Counted from the stretch's first letter, positions 1-7,502 are shown. The stretch: 50,603 bases of DNA from Oscillospiraceae bacterium (GCA_015065165.1 SVQU01000014.1:1-50603); one strand, 5' to 3'. Notes: generated by a model from the sequence alone, not told the origin. Numbers and translations: made by a program.

Positions 1-88
1 TCGCCATTAACTGCCGAAGGCAATATCACTCGGCTTTAGCCGAATACCACTGCGAAGCAATATAACTCGCTGTAAGGCGAATATAACT
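1..88. repeat. Multi-hairpin repeat array downstream of tRNA-Gln
   Basis: A run of short unrelated hairpins (gccgaaggc, cggctttagccg, gcgaagc, cgctgtaaggcg) is separated by a 9-nt spacer of the form AATATMACT (aatatcact, aataccact, aatataact twice). Each hairpin has a different stem, but the spacer is kept. On the minus strand the array follows the tRNA-Gln gene and its terminator. The left end is cut by the window edge. The same layout recurs near 27.4-27.8 kb. Function is unknown. Confidence 0.7.
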
Positions 89-124
89 GAAAACGACAAG
101 TTTCTGTCGAAACTTGTCGTTTTC
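89..124 (-). terminator. Terminator of tRNA-Gln
   Basis: A perfect 15-bp inverted repeat (gaaaacgacaagttt and its complement) with a 6-nt loop begins directly after the encoded CCA of tRNA-Gln. Read on the minus strand the downstream arm ends in TTTTC, which fits an intrinsic terminator. Confidence 0.75.
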
Positions 125-200
125 TGGCAGGGATAGCAGGATTCGAACCTACGAGATGCCGCAGTCAAAGTGCGGTGCCTTACCGCTTGGCTATATCCCT
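125..200 (-). tRNA. tRNA-Gln (anticodon TTG)
   Basis: The minus strand folds into a full cloverleaf. The acceptor stem is AGGGATA/TATCCCT with discriminator G and an encoded CCA. The anticodon stem CCGCA/TGCGG holds the loop CTTTGAC, giving anticodon TTG. The T-arm carries GGTTCGAATCC. This decodes glutamine CAA/CAG codons. Confidence 0.95.
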
Positions 201-233
201 TTATTCAATTTGGCAGAACACTGCGCAAAGAGA

Positions 234-262
234 ATTATAACCCGAAAAAAGCTTTTTGTCAA
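234..262 (-). promoter_or_regulatory. Promoter of tRNA-Gln
   Basis: On the minus strand there is TTGACA, a 17-nt spacer and TATAAT, ending about 34 nt before the mature tRNA 5' end. This is a perfect sigma-A consensus, as expected for a stable RNA gene. Confidence 0.8.
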
Positions 263-293
263 CCAATTTATAAAATATTTCTTAAATCAATCG

Positions 294-322
294 TTGCATT
301 ATGGGTTTTGTTGGTGTATAAT
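294..322 (+). promoter_or_regulatory. Promoter of the ABC importer operon
   Basis: TTGCAT, a 17-nt spacer and TATAAT lie 32 nt upstream of the start codon at 355. No riboswitch-like fold was recognised in the short leader. Confidence 0.65.
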
Positions 323-354
323 CTTGGTGTCATTGAAATTTTCCGAGGTTTATT

Positions 355-1320
355 ATGAAAAAAATCATTTCTCTTGTTTTATGCTTTGTGTTTTTTCTTA
401 TCCCCCTTGCTTCTTGCGGTGAAAATAACGAAGCCCCCGAAAAGGCGAAAATCCGCATCGCAGGGATGAAAGGCCCCACCTCTATCGGTTTTGTGGGTGT
501 TATGGAAAACAACGAAAACGAATATGAATTCTCTTTGGAAGGCACTGCCGATGCAATTGTCCCCAAGCTTATAAAAGGCGAGCTTGATATGGCGGCAGTC
601 CCCGCAAATTTGGCTTCTACCCTTTATAATAACACCGAGGGCGAAATTCAAATCCTTGCGGTGAACACTCTTGGGGTTTTATATATACTTTCAAAGGGCG
701 AAATTACTTCGGTTTCCGACCTTAAGGGCAAAACCATTCTTGCAACGGGCAAGGGAACAACCCCCGAATATACTTTGCGTTATATCCTTTCGGAAAACGG
801 TATCGACCCCGATAAAGACGTTACCCTTGATTTCAAAAGCGAAGCAACCGAGGTTGTTTCTGCCTTGGCACAAAGCGAGGGTGGTGTGGCAATGCTTCCC
901 CAGCCTTACGTTACAATTGCCCTTAACAAGCTAAAGGATTTTAAAGTATCTATCGACCTTAACGAGGAATGGAAAAAGCTTAACCCCGACGGCGGAATTG
1001 TAACAGGTGTTTTGGTTGTGAGAAAATCCTTTGCCGATGAAAATGAAGAAGCCGTTAAAAGCTTCCTCTCTCAATACAAATCCTCGGTGGAAAGCGTTAA
1101 TTCAGACGTTTCCAACACCGCAAAATTGGTTGTAAAGCACGGCATTTTCGATAACGAAAAGGTTATCGAAGCCGCAATACCCAATTGTAACATAACCTTT
1201 ATTTCGGGTGAAGATATGATAAACCCCGTTAACAAATATCTGGGAGTTCTTTATGAACAAAACGAAAAATCCGTCGGCGGAAAAATGCCCAAAGAGGACT
1301 TCTTCCGCATCGTTAAATAA
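355..1320 (+). CDS. ABC transporter substrate-binding lipoprotein (NMT1/SsuA-like)
   Basis: This 321-residue protein starts with a lipoprotein signal peptide; the lipobox LASC puts the lipidated Cys at residue 21. The rest resembles periplasmic-type binding proteins of the NMT1/THI5 and taurine/nitrate family: an RIAGMKGPTSIG start of the first lobe and a GELDMAAVPANLA segment typical of ligand-binding lobes. It would capture a small solute outside the membrane and pass it to the permease and ATPase encoded next. The substrate (aliphatic sulfonate, thiamine precursor or other) cannot be told from sequence. The permease start lies inside its 3' end, which indicates tight translational coupling. 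Confidence 0.85.
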   Translation: MKKIISLVLCFVFFLIPLASCGENNEAPEKAKIRIAGMKGPTSIGFVGVMENNENEYEFSLEGTADAIVPKLIKGELDMAAVPANLASTLYNNTEGEIQILAVNTLGVLYILSKGEITSVSDLKGKTILATGKGTTPEYTLRYILSENGIDPDKDVTLDFKSEATEVVSALAQSEGGVAMLPQPYVTIALNKLKDFKVSIDLNEEWKKLNPDGGIVTGVLVVRKSFADENEEAVKSFLSQYKSSVESVNSDVSNTAKLVVKHGIFDNEKVIEAAIPNCNITFISGEDMINPVNKYLGVLYEQNEKSVGGKMPKEDFFRIVK

Positions 1321-2065
1321 GAACAACCGAATATATAAAATCATCGCGGTTCTTTTTGCACTTTCCCTTTGGCAATTGGCAAGTATGGCGATAAATTCTG
1401 ACATATTGTTGGCATCGCCCATATCTGTTCTCAAACGCTTGTGGGAGATGATTGTTGATAAAACACTGTTTCCCACGGTATGGTTCACCTTGTCCCGTAT
1501 CACCCTTGGATTTTTGTCGGGAACAGCCCTTGCCTTTGTTCTTGCCGTTTGTTCGGCGCGGTTTAAAATTATCGAAATCTTGTTGTGGCCATATATGGTA
1601 ACCGTGAAATCAATCCCCGTGGCGTCCTTTGTGGTTATCGCCTTGGTGCTTATAAACGGCGCGTGGCTCTCTACGCTTATTTCGTTTTTAATCGTATTGC
1701 CAATAGTTTATACCAACCTTTTAGAGGGGATAAAGTCGGTTGACGTGAAAATGCTTGAAATGGCATTTGTTTTCAAAATGCCCTTTAAAAACCGACTTCG
1801 CTTTATATGGCTGCCCTCGGTTAAAAGCCACTTTCTTGCGGCGGTAAGGCTTTCCCTCGGCTTGGCTTGGAAATCCGGCGTAGCCGCAGAATTAATCGGC
1901 ACACCCAAAGGCTCGGTGGGTAACGCGTTGTATTATGCAAAGCTTCATTTTGACACAGCCGACCTTTTTGCCTGGACGGTTGCTGTGGTTATACTTGCGG
2001 TGGCTTTCGAGAAGCTTTTTGTGCTTCTTCTTGAAAAAGCCTTTGAAAAGGCGGTGAAGCTATGA
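1253..2065 (+). CDS. ABC transporter permease (SsuC/BPD family)
   Basis: This 270-residue protein has about six hydrophobic segments, the first around residues 30-48. A cytoplasmic EAA-like loop near residues 163-185 (EMAFVFKMP followed by FIWLP) contacts the ATPase in this family. The start is supported by GGGAG about 6 nt upstream of ATG, although it overlaps the preceding gene by 68 nt. A later start would give a shorter N-terminus, but no better RBS was seen. It forms the membrane channel of the importer. Confidence 0.85.
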   Translation: MNKTKNPSAEKCPKRTSSASLNKNNRIYKIIAVLFALSLWQLASMAINSDILLASPISVLKRLWEMIVDKTLFPTVWFTLSRITLGFLSGTALAFVLAVCSARFKIIEILLWPYMVTVKSIPVASFVVIALVLINGAWLSTLISFLIVLPIVYTNLLEGIKSVDVKMLEMAFVFKMPFKNRLRFIWLPSVKSHFLAAVRLSLGLAWKSGVAAELIGTPKGSVGNALYYAKLHFDTADLFAWTVAVVILAVAFEKLFVLLLEKAFEKAVKL

Positions 2066-2634
2066 GTATGGTTTTAAAATCGGTTTATAAATCCTTTGGC
2101 GAAAAGGCGGTTATTAAAGATTTCAGCCATACCTTTAAACAAGGGGATAGGGTTTGCGTGATGGGCAAATCCGGTTGCGGAAAAACCACCTTGCTAAACC
2201 TGATGCTAGGTATTTTAACCCCTGATACGGGCGAAATTTCGGGCAGACCGAAAAATGTTTCCGCCGTTTTCCAAGAGGATAGGCTTTGCGAAGCCTTCAC
2301 CCCCGTGGGCAATATCCTTGCTGTGGCAGGGAAAGGTGCAGACCTTAATAAAATCCGCGCCCTCCTTGCGGCTTTAGGTCTTTCCAAAAGCGAAAATACC
2401 CCCGTTTCAGAGCTTTCGGGAGGGATGAAACGCCGTGTTGCAATAGCTCGGGCGCTAATGGTAGAATCGGATTTGGTTATACTTGACGAACCCTTTAAAG
2501 GCCTTGACGATGATTTGCGGGAAAGCGTTATTAAAACGATTCTCTCATACACATCGGGGAAAACCCTTGTGGTTGCAACCCACGATATCCGCGATGCCCA
2601 ACTTCTCGGCGCAGAAATAATTAATATTGATTAA
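2062..2634 (+). CDS. ABC transporter ATP-binding protein (SsuB-like)
   Basis: All ATPase motifs are present in this 190-residue protein: Walker A GKSGCGKTT at 35-43, Q-loop Gln71, signature LSGG at 118-121, Walker B LVILDEP at 138-144 and the H-loop His174. The family is usually about 240-260 residues, so this is a compact version without the C-terminal extension. The start overlaps the permease stop as ATGA, giving translational coupling. It powers uptake by the importer encoded upstream. Confidence 0.88.
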   Translation: MSMVLKSVYKSFGEKAVIKDFSHTFKQGDRVCVMGKSGCGKTTLLNLMLGILTPDTGEISGRPKNVSAVFQEDRLCEAFTPVGNILAVAGKGADLNKIRALLAALGLSKSENTPVSELSGGMKRRVAIARALMVESDLVILDEPFKGLDDDLRESVIKTILSYTSGKTLVVATHDIRDAQLLGAEIINID

Positions 2635-2637
2635 AAG

Positions 2638-2670
2638 AAAAAATGAGGCGCATTTTGCACCTCATTTTTA
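2638..2670. terminator. Bidirectional terminator between ABC operon and lipoprotein gene
   Basis: The stem aaaaatgagg/cctcattttt has A-rich and T-rich flanks on both sides. It follows the ATPase gene on the plus strand and the convergent lipoprotein gene on the minus strand, so it can serve both. Confidence 0.75.
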
Positions 2671-2711
2671 TTATGGATATTGTAGTATGAAATATTGTAG
2701 TACGGAAATCT

Positions 2712-3965
2712 TTATGCTACGAGGCTGTCTCCGTAAAGAAGCGCTTCATCATCGTATTCAACAGTGAAATCGTCTTCCATAGGATAATCCTCTGCGGGAG
2801 CGAATAGGTCGGCAAGCTGTCCTATCAAAGCGGTGATGTTGCTATATTTGGTTTGGATATCCGCAAGCCACTGGGTTGTGTCAGCTTCGGTAATATCGTT
2901 AACGTTAACAAATTCGGAGGGAACAGAAATTTCAACCTCGGAAAGCTCAAACGCAATTTCAAGCGCAGCGTCAACTTCTGCGAAAGGAAGCATAGAAAGC
3001 TTAACAGAGAGGGATGCTTTAAGATTGTTTTCGTCGCCCGAGAGTGAAAGGGTAAGGTCTACGGGGATAGTCATACCGGGAACGGCGATATCCTTAATAT
3101 TCAAAACAAGGGTATCGTCGCTTGATTCAAGGGCATACTTAAAGGACAAAGTGCTGTTTTCTTCAACGTCGGCTTCAGAGACAACTGCTGTAAAGCTGCC
3201 TTCACGCTTGTTGCCGTCAACAGTGCCCTCGATTGTAAGTACGGTGCCGCCGTCAGCGTTGTTAACGTTAGCAACCATTTTTTCAGCCTTGGTGGCTTCA
3301 TCAAACGTATAGTCGATGCTTACAACACCTTGGTCGGCGATAAATTCGCCCTTGTCGTCAAGCAAGCCTGCTTTAAAGGTAAAACCGCCATCTTTGGAAG
3401 CCAAACGGAGCGCAAGGATATCGTTACCTGCTTCGGCAATGATATCAAAGCCTGCAAGCTTGTTTTCGCTGTCTAAAATCGCTTCGATTTTTACCGATTT
3501 GAAATCTTCGAAATCAATACTGTCAAGTGCTTCATTTTTAGCGTCTTCCAAATCAACGTCTGCTTGGGACATAAGGTTTGTGAAGAATTCGATTTCGAAA
3601 ACGCCGTTAATAACGTCTTTCGCAAGGTTTACTGCCATTTCCTTGGTGATTGTTATAGAAAAAACGCTTGCGTTTTCAAAATCCACACCGTTAACAGAAA
3701 CCGTCTTGGTCTCTTTTACAAAGTTTTCAGAGGGGATGTTTTTGATAATAGCCTCTTTAACCACGGTTAGAAGCGCCTTAACGCCATCGATTGTCTTTTT
3801 AGGCATCTCGGGGTCATAGCTTTTGCCGATATTTTTTTCGAACTCGTCGAGATATTCACCAATAGGGGCTTCAACAAAAAGAGTATCATTGCAAACGCCC
3901 AAAAGATCGGTTATATAAAAACCGTCGTCGCCTGCAATTGCGCTGAACTTGGGATTTTCGCCCAT
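2712..3965 (-). CDS. Large C-terminal part of a frameshifted lipoprotein
   Basis: This 417-residue reading frame has no signal peptide or good RBS at its first Met. It continues, in another frame, the lipoprotein that starts at 4360. Joining the frames around 3970-3980 gives a smooth protein (GIEAIQA then LDYMGEN) of about 545 residues. The mature part is acidic, rich in beta-strand-like segments and has no motif I recognise; it may be a surface lipoprotein of the LppX/LolA-like beta-fold type, but that is a guess. The break is explained by one missing C (GCCCTTGAT to GCCTTGAT). It is either a true pseudogene, a phase-variable run or a sequence error. Confidence 0.7.
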   Translation of the reverse strand: MGENPKFSAIAGDDGFYITDLLGVCNDTLFVEAPIGEYLDEFEKNIGKSYDPEMPKKTIDGVKALLTVVKEAIIKNIPSENFVKETKTVSVNGVDFENASVFSITITKEMAVNLAKDVINGVFEIEFFTNLMSQADVDLEDAKNEALDSIDFEDFKSVKIEAILDSENKLAGFDIIAEAGNDILALRLASKDGGFTFKAGLLDDKGEFIADQGVVSIDYTFDEATKAEKMVANVNNADGGTVLTIEGTVDGNKREGSFTAVVSEADVEENSTLSFKYALESSDDTLVLNIKDIAVPGMTIPVDLTLSLSGDENNLKASLSVKLSMLPFAEVDAALEIAFELSEVEISVPSEFVNVNDITEADTTQWLADIQTKYSNITALIGQLADLFAPAEDYPMEDDFTVEYDDEALLYGDSLVA

Positions 3966-4360
3966 ATAATCAAGGCTTGAATTGCTTCGATGCCAAGGCT
4001 GTCATAATCGATTGCTGCATTTACGTCAATGCTTATAGGGGTGCCGTTTGTATAGTCTGTACCGCCGATATTAAGCTTGTTGATATCAAGCTTTGCAGTA
4101 GCCTTCATATCGTTAAGCAGGGTGAAATCGAACACACCCTCAGCGTTTTCCGACGCGGGGGGCTGGGGAATCGATTGGATAAACTCATCCAAGGATGACA
4201 TAAGAAGCGACTTTGGTTCTAATTCCGTATAGCTGCTTTCTTCCGAAACTTCTGTGGAACTATCGTCAGAACTGTTGGATTTGTCCTTACACGAAGACAT
4301 AACGCAAACAGAAAAAACCAAAAGCAGAGATAATAAAATTGCTAAAATACGTTTGCTCAT
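3911..4360 (-). CDS. N-terminal part of frameshifted lipoprotein (signal peptide and lipobox)
   Basis: This 149-residue frame has a clear lipoprotein signal peptide with MSSC as lipobox (Cys23), then a Ser/Asp/Glu-rich linker. It starts with a good RBS (GAGGTG) and a consensus promoter upstream. The last ~18 residues are out of frame relative to the long downstream frame, so the natural product is the fusion with 2712-3965. As written, translation would end early and yield a short lipidated fragment. Confidence 0.7.
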   Translation of the reverse strand: MSKRILAILLSLLLVFSVCVMSSCKDKSNSSDDSSTEVSEESSYTELEPKSLLMSSLDEFIQSIPQPPASENAEGVFDFTLLNDMKATAKLDINKLNIGGTDYTNGTPISIDVNAAIDYDSLGIEAIQALIIWAKIPSSAQLQATTVFI

Positions 4361-4396
4361 AATAACACCTCATCTTTAATTTATTGTTACACGTAA

Positions 4397-4425
4397 ATTA
4401 TATTACTTTAATTATACGTTGTCAA
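4397..4425 (-). promoter_or_regulatory. Promoter of the frameshifted lipoprotein gene
   Basis: On the minus strand there is TTGACA, a 17-nt spacer and TATAAT, ending about 36 nt before the start at 4360. The consensus promoter suggests the gene was recently functional. Confidence 0.75.
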
Positions 4426-4473
4426 TACGGGTGGCTGAATTACCAAAATGTTCAGTAACACCCAAAAGTTGCA

Positions 4474-4785
4474 TTATTTAAACTTAACCGCTGTACCGTA
4501 AACGATAACCTCTGCCGCGCCCTGCATAATCGCAGAAGAAGCATAACGGATGTTAATAATTGCGTCTGCGCCCAATTCTTCTGCTTCGGCAACCATACGC
4601 TTTGTGGCGAGTGCTCTCGCCTCGTTCATCATTTCGTTGTAAGCTTTAAGCTCACCGCCAACCATAGTTTTAAACGCCTGTGCAATGTCCTTGCCCAAAT
4701 GCTTTGATTGAATTGTGCTTCCTTTTACAAGGGTTAATGTTTCCAATTCTTTTCCGCTGATGTAATCAGTATTTACTAAGATCAT
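4474..4785 (-). CDS. YbjQ/UPF0145 family protein
   Basis: This 103-residue protein matches the YbjQ (UPF0145, heavy-metal-binding-like) family along its whole length. It begins with a short strand and TTD-like segment (LVNTDYISGKE), has the central helix ending in the A-ELGADAIINIRY motif, and ends in an EVIVYGTAVK strand. The family forms pentameric rings; the cellular role is not settled. The start overlaps the end of the small membrane protein gene upstream by 20 nt, so the two are probably co-translated. Confidence 0.88.
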   Translation of the reverse strand: MILVNTDYISGKELETLTLVKGSTIQSKHLGKDIAQAFKTMVGGELKAYNEMMNEARALATKRMVAEAEELGADAIINIRYASSAIMQGAAEVIVYGTAVKFK

Positions 4786-4990
4786 CTTCTTCGCCTTTCT
4801 TAATTTCGTTAATTCTTTCTATGCAAACTTTAACCATAACAACCCCAAACAGAATAGGGAATAAACCCAAAAGCCATTTCCAAATTCCGTCAAGAATAGC
4901 CATTAATAAGCCAAAGTAAACAACGTAATATAAAATGATAATAGCGGAAACAACGATAGGCGCTATCATCTTTTTCTTGTGCAAGTCCAT
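4766..4990 (-). CDS. Small two-TM membrane protein
   Basis: This 74-residue protein has two hydrophobic stretches (about residues 9-33 and 36-55) followed by a charged tail (EIKKGEEDD). An AAGGAGAT box precedes the ATG at good spacing. It overlaps the following YbjQ-family gene by 20 nt, pointing to a two-gene operon. Such small membrane proteins often accompany YbjQ genes, but no function is known to me. Confidence 0.75.
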   Translation of the reverse strand: MDLHKKKMIAPIVVSAIIILYYVVYFGLLMAILDGIWKWLLGLFPILFGVVMVKVCIERINEIKKGEEDDLSKY

Positions 4991-5109
4991 ATAGTTATCT
5001 CCTTTGCCAATCTTTATAACTGATTATATCATAAAAAATCGAAAAGTTAAATGGAATTTTAAAAGTTTACAATTATACCTTGTTGTGTTTACAAAAACAG
5101 ATTATGGGT

Positions 5110-5145
5110 AAAAAGAAAACCCCGAAAACCGTGATGGCTTCGGGG
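5110..5145. repeat. 36-bp direct repeat, distal copy (rpsI terminator duplicate)
   Basis: This is identical over 36 bp to 5875-5910, which is the terminator of rpsI. It still contains the CCCCGAA/TTCGGGG stem and a T-tract on the minus strand. The two copies bound a 730-bp segment with one gene. It is read here as the distal attachment-site copy of a small integrated element. Confidence 0.7.
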
Positions 5146-5149
5146 GATT

Positions 5150-5305
5150 GAAGATAACGAAGCATTCGCCGTTGGCGAATATGAAGCAGAAGTCATAAGA
5201 CTTCTATGAAGCGAAGCACAACTTGGGATTTAATGTGCCGAAGGCAGGCTTCATAGGCAGCGCCGACTTCATTTTTCATACACCGAAGGTGTGCTTCGTT
5301 TCCAA
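5150..5305. repeat. Degenerate multi-hairpin repeat region
   Basis: Short hairpins (tcgccgttggcga, agaagtcataagacttct, acaccgaaggtgt) are linked by ATGAAGC/GCTTCAT-type spacers. The arrangement resembles the arrays at 1-88 and 27409-27840, but it is less regular. It fills most of the gene-free stretch 4991-5419. The rest of that stretch holds the direct repeat at 5110 and promoter elements. Confidence 0.55.
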
Positions 5306-5362
5306 GAGATAATAAAAAGAATTATTATGGCTCGTAATGCTTATGTGATTTTGATCAAAATA

Positions 5363-5390
5363 TTGTAATTTCATTGAATTATGCTATAAT
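5363..5390 (+). promoter_or_regulatory. Promoter of the gene at 5420
   Basis: TTGTAA, a 16-nt spacer and TATAAT lie 30 nt before the start codon. Confidence 0.55.
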
Positions 5391-5419
5391 AAGAACGTAA
5401 AGAAACGGAGGTATGAATA

Positions 5420-5776
5420 ATGGCAAAAGAAAAAATCAATTTACGAGATGAGTTACGCGCTCACAAATTTGAATTTGATTTACTGCAAAAAATCCCCTGC
5501 ACAAAACAAGAGAATAAGGAATACCAAAAGTTGTTGAAAAATGGTGGTACTCTTCCGGAGGGTGTTTATGCTTATGTTTATGTTAGTGGCGAAACATCAA
5601 CAACAGAATTCTATACAATTTGCGAAACGGACTTAACAGAATCTGAAATAAGAGAGTATCTTACATATAAGCAATTAAGTCTTATTGGAACAATAAAAAA
5701 ATGTGTAATGTTCTTTACTGTTCTAACTATAATTGGAATGGTTGCATCCTTCTTGATTATGATGAGTGCTTTTTAA
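5420..5776 (+). CDS. Hypothetical protein with C-terminal membrane segment
   Basis: This 118-residue protein of unknown family has a charged N-terminal half (KINLRDELRAHKFEFDLL), a short beta-like stretch (GVYAYVYVSGE) and one C-terminal hydrophobic segment at about 91-116. GGAGGT stands 7 nt before the ATG. Codons are more AT-rich than in the ribosomal genes next door. It is the only gene between the two direct repeats and has its own promoter and terminator, so it looks like the cargo of a small inserted element. Confidence 0.7.
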   Translation: MAKEKINLRDELRAHKFEFDLLQKIPCTKQENKEYQKLLKNGGTLPEGVYAYVYVSGETSTTEFYTICETDLTESEIREYLTYKQLSLIGTIKKCVMFFTVLTIIGMVASFLIMMSAF

Positions 5777-5793
5777 TTTGAACATTACATACA

Positions 5794-5832
5794 AAAAAGG
5801 ACTATGACATTTCGTGTGCCATAGTCCTTTTA
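5794..5832 (+). terminator. Terminator of the gene at 5420
   Basis: The inverted repeat aaaggactatg...catagtccttt is followed by T-rich sequence 18 nt after the stop codon. Confidence 0.75.
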
Positions 5833-5838
5833 AAATAA

Positions 5839-5862
5839 CTTGCACCAAGTTTGCACCAAAGC
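5839..5862. repeat. Tandem TTGCACCAA motifs beside the direct repeat
   Basis: Two copies of TTGCACCAA-like sequence sit in tandem 14 nt inside the proximal direct repeat at 5875. Short tandem motifs near an attachment core are typical of recombinase arm-type sites. That reading is inferred; no integrase gene is in the segment. Confidence 0.35.
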
Positions 5863-5874
5863 GAAAATCAAGGC

Positions 5875-5915
5875 AAAAAGAAAACCCCGAAAACCGTGAT
5901 GGCTTCGGGGTTTTT
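5875..5915 (-). terminator. Terminator of rpsI (proximal direct-repeat copy)
   Basis: On the minus strand CCCCGAA/TTCGGGG forms the stem and is followed by TTTTCTTTTT. It lies 35 nt after the rpsI stop codon. The first 36 bp are duplicated exactly at 5110-5145. Confidence 0.8.
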
Positions 5916-5949
5916 GTATACTCTGTAAGATAAAGCCGTAAGGCAATAA

Positions 5950-6354
5950 TTATCTCTTGGAGAACTGGGAAGCACGACGAGCTGCTTTGAGACCGTACTT
6001 CTTTCTTTCCTTCATTCTGGGGTCGCGGGTGAGGAGACCAGCCTTCTTAAGGGGAGAACGATATTCATCGCCTGCCTGAAGAAGTGCACGAGCGATACCG
6101 TGGCGGATTGCGCCAGCCTGACCGGAAACGCCGCCGCCCTTAACAGTGCAGATAACGTCGAAGGTACCTGCAGTCTTGGTAACACCAAAGGGCTGGGTAA
6201 CGATCATTTTAAGAGTTTCGAGACCGAAATATTCGCTCATATCCTTGCCGTTGATGGTAACGTTACCGGTACCGGGGATAATGCGAACGCGAGCTACAGA
6301 GCTTTTTCTTCTGCCTGTGCCGTAAAAATAGGGGATAGCGGGTGTATAGTTCAT
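5950..6354 (-). CDS. rpsI: 30S ribosomal protein S9
   Basis: This 134-residue protein shows the S9 signature: [13 protein letters not shown] near the N-terminus, the central [19 protein letters not shown] block and the basic tail ending in SQFSKR, which reaches into the ribosomal P site. It follows rplM with a 13-bp gap, the standard rplM-rpsI operon. Its 3' flank carries the duplicated terminator; the 3' end of rpsI is a known integration target for mobile elements in Bacillota. Confidence 0.98.
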   Translation of the reverse strand: MNYTPAIPYFYGTGRRKSSVARVRIIPGTGNVTINGKDMSEYFGLETLKMIVTQPFGVTKTAGTFDVICTVKGGGVSGQAGAIRHGIARALLQAGDEYRSPLKKAGLLTRDPRMKERKKYGLKAARRASQFSKR

Positions 6355-6367
6355 ATTCTTCTCCTCC

Positions 6368-6799
6368 TTACTTTACTTCAACAGCGATGGGGCACTGAGC
6401 CTGCTGTTTGTGTTCGCTGCCTGCGTAAACTTTAAGTCTTGCAAAGCTTGCATCGCCAACCTTGTTCTTGGGAAGCATGCCCTTAACAGCAAGTTCCATA
6501 GCCAATTCGGGCTTGGTTGCCATAAGGGTGCGATACTTGGTAGCCTTAAGGCCGCCAACGTAACCGCTGTGGCGGTAGTAAACCTTCTGGTCAAGCTTCT
6601 TACCGGTGAGAACTGCTTTAGCAGCATTGATAACGATAACACACTCGCCGCAGTCAACGTGGGGAGTATATTCAGGTCTGTGTTTGCCGTTGAGAATAGT
6701 TGCCGCAAGAACTGCTACCTTACCGAGGGGCTTGCCTTCAGCATCGATAACGTACCACTTACGTTCAACAGTCTCTTTTTTCAACATTGTTGTAGACAT
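6368..6799 (-). CDS. rplM: 50S ribosomal protein L13
   Basis: The protein is 143 residues from the start chosen here. It begins [20 protein letters not shown] and contains the family blocks [27 protein letters not shown] and [10 protein letters not shown]. An in-frame Met lies 19 codons further upstream, but AAAGGA at 8 nt from the ATG at 6799 and the usual family length of about 142 favour the inner start. First gene of the rplM-rpsI operon. Confidence 0.97.
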   Translation of the reverse strand: MSTTMLKKETVERKWYVIDAEGKPLGKVAVLAATILNGKHRPEYTPHVDCGECVIVINAAKAVLTGKKLDQKVYYRHSGYVGGLKATKYRTLMATKPELAMELAVKGMLPKNKVGDASFARLKVYAGSEHKQQAQCPIAVEVK

Positions 6800-6844
6800 G
6801 TTTGAAATCCTTTCAAAATTAATCACATTTTTTCGTACTCTGCA

Positions 6845-6872
6845 ATTATAACACAAGAAATGCCAATGTCAA
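6845..6872 (-). promoter_or_regulatory. Promoter of rplM-rpsI
   Basis: On the minus strand TTGACA, a 16-nt spacer and TATAAT lie about 46 nt upstream of the rplM start, leaving a short leader. Confidence 0.75.
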
Positions 6873-6960
6873 TACCTTTTTCAAAACTTTTTTCGTTTTT
6901 GGCACTGTTTTTTTCATTTTTTTCGTTTTTTTAGCGATTTTTAAGATTGCGGGGAACGGA

Positions 6961-7230
6961 TTATTTCTTTTTATCGTTAGCTTCTTTGTTATAAAAGCTA
7001 TTGAATTTTACCAAATCGAAGTTGATTTTAACCTCGTAACCTGCCTTTTCCAAAGCGAATTTCAGTTTTTCGGGGGTGTATCCGTCGAAATAAAAATCCT
7101 CGCTGTAGGAATAAAAAGTAACCGTGCATCCTTTTATCGTTGCATAAGGGTCGCTGTCCAAAATACTGTCGTAATAAGCCTCTGCCGTTTTTTCGTCGGG
7201 GAGGGTGGTGGTTGCGTGTATACCTGCCAC
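6961..7230 (-). CDS. C-terminal part of a second frameshifted lipoprotein
   Basis: This 89-residue frame lacks its own RBS and continues a frame that is open further upstream (…RNLKRETFGTYYECDYFF…GVVAGIHATT). Joined to the lipoprotein start at 7502 it gives a product of about 170 residues. The visible part has Tyr-rich strands (CTVTFYSYSEDFYFDGY) and a helix typical of small secreted alpha/beta domains, but no family was recognised. The frames connect if one T is added to the five-T run near 7310. Confidence 0.65.
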   Translation of the reverse strand: MAGIHATTTLPDEKTAEAYYDSILDSDPYATIKGCTVTFYSYSEDFYFDGYTPEKLKFALEKAGYEVKINFDLVKFNSFYNKEANDKKK

Positions 7231-7238
7231 AACACCGT

Positions 7239-7502
7239 TTAAGAAGAAATAATCACATTCATAATAAGTCCCGAAGGTTTCGCGCTTGAGGTTACGGTAT
7301 AAGGCGAAATCAAAAAGGTATACGCCTTTTGAATCACAGCCTTGTCTATTTCGGAACTTTCGGCGCTGCTGTCCTCCTTCTCCTCGGGCAGTGCGGAAGT
7401 GGTGTCTATATCAATTTCCGTGCTTTCCTCGGGTTTATAATCGCAACCCCAAGCCGAAGCGCACAAAAGTAAAGCCAAAAGCAAAAACAATAAATTTCTC
7501 AT
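7239..7502 (-). CDS. N-terminal part of second frameshifted lipoprotein
   Basis: This 87-residue frame begins with a lipoprotein signal peptide ending AWGC (Cys20), followed by an acidic Ser/Glu linker. From about residue 64 the reading frame is the wrong one: the sense continues in the -1 frame into 6961-7230. GGAG lies upstream of the ATG. As with the gene at 2712-4360, the lesion is one missing base in a homopolymer. Confidence 0.65.
   Translation of the reverse strand: MRNLLFLLLALLLCASAWGCDYKPEESTEIDIDTTSALPEEKEDSSAESSEIDKAVIQKAYTFLISPYTVTSSAKPSGLIMNVIISS

Noticed and set aside
201..354. TPP riboswitch upstream of the NMT1-like importer
   Set aside because: The typical CTGAGA and related conserved blocks are absent, and the leader is too short.
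114..422. Open frame running through tRNA-Gln into the ABC lipoprotein start
   Set aside because: It crosses a tRNA gene and a promoter and has no RBS.
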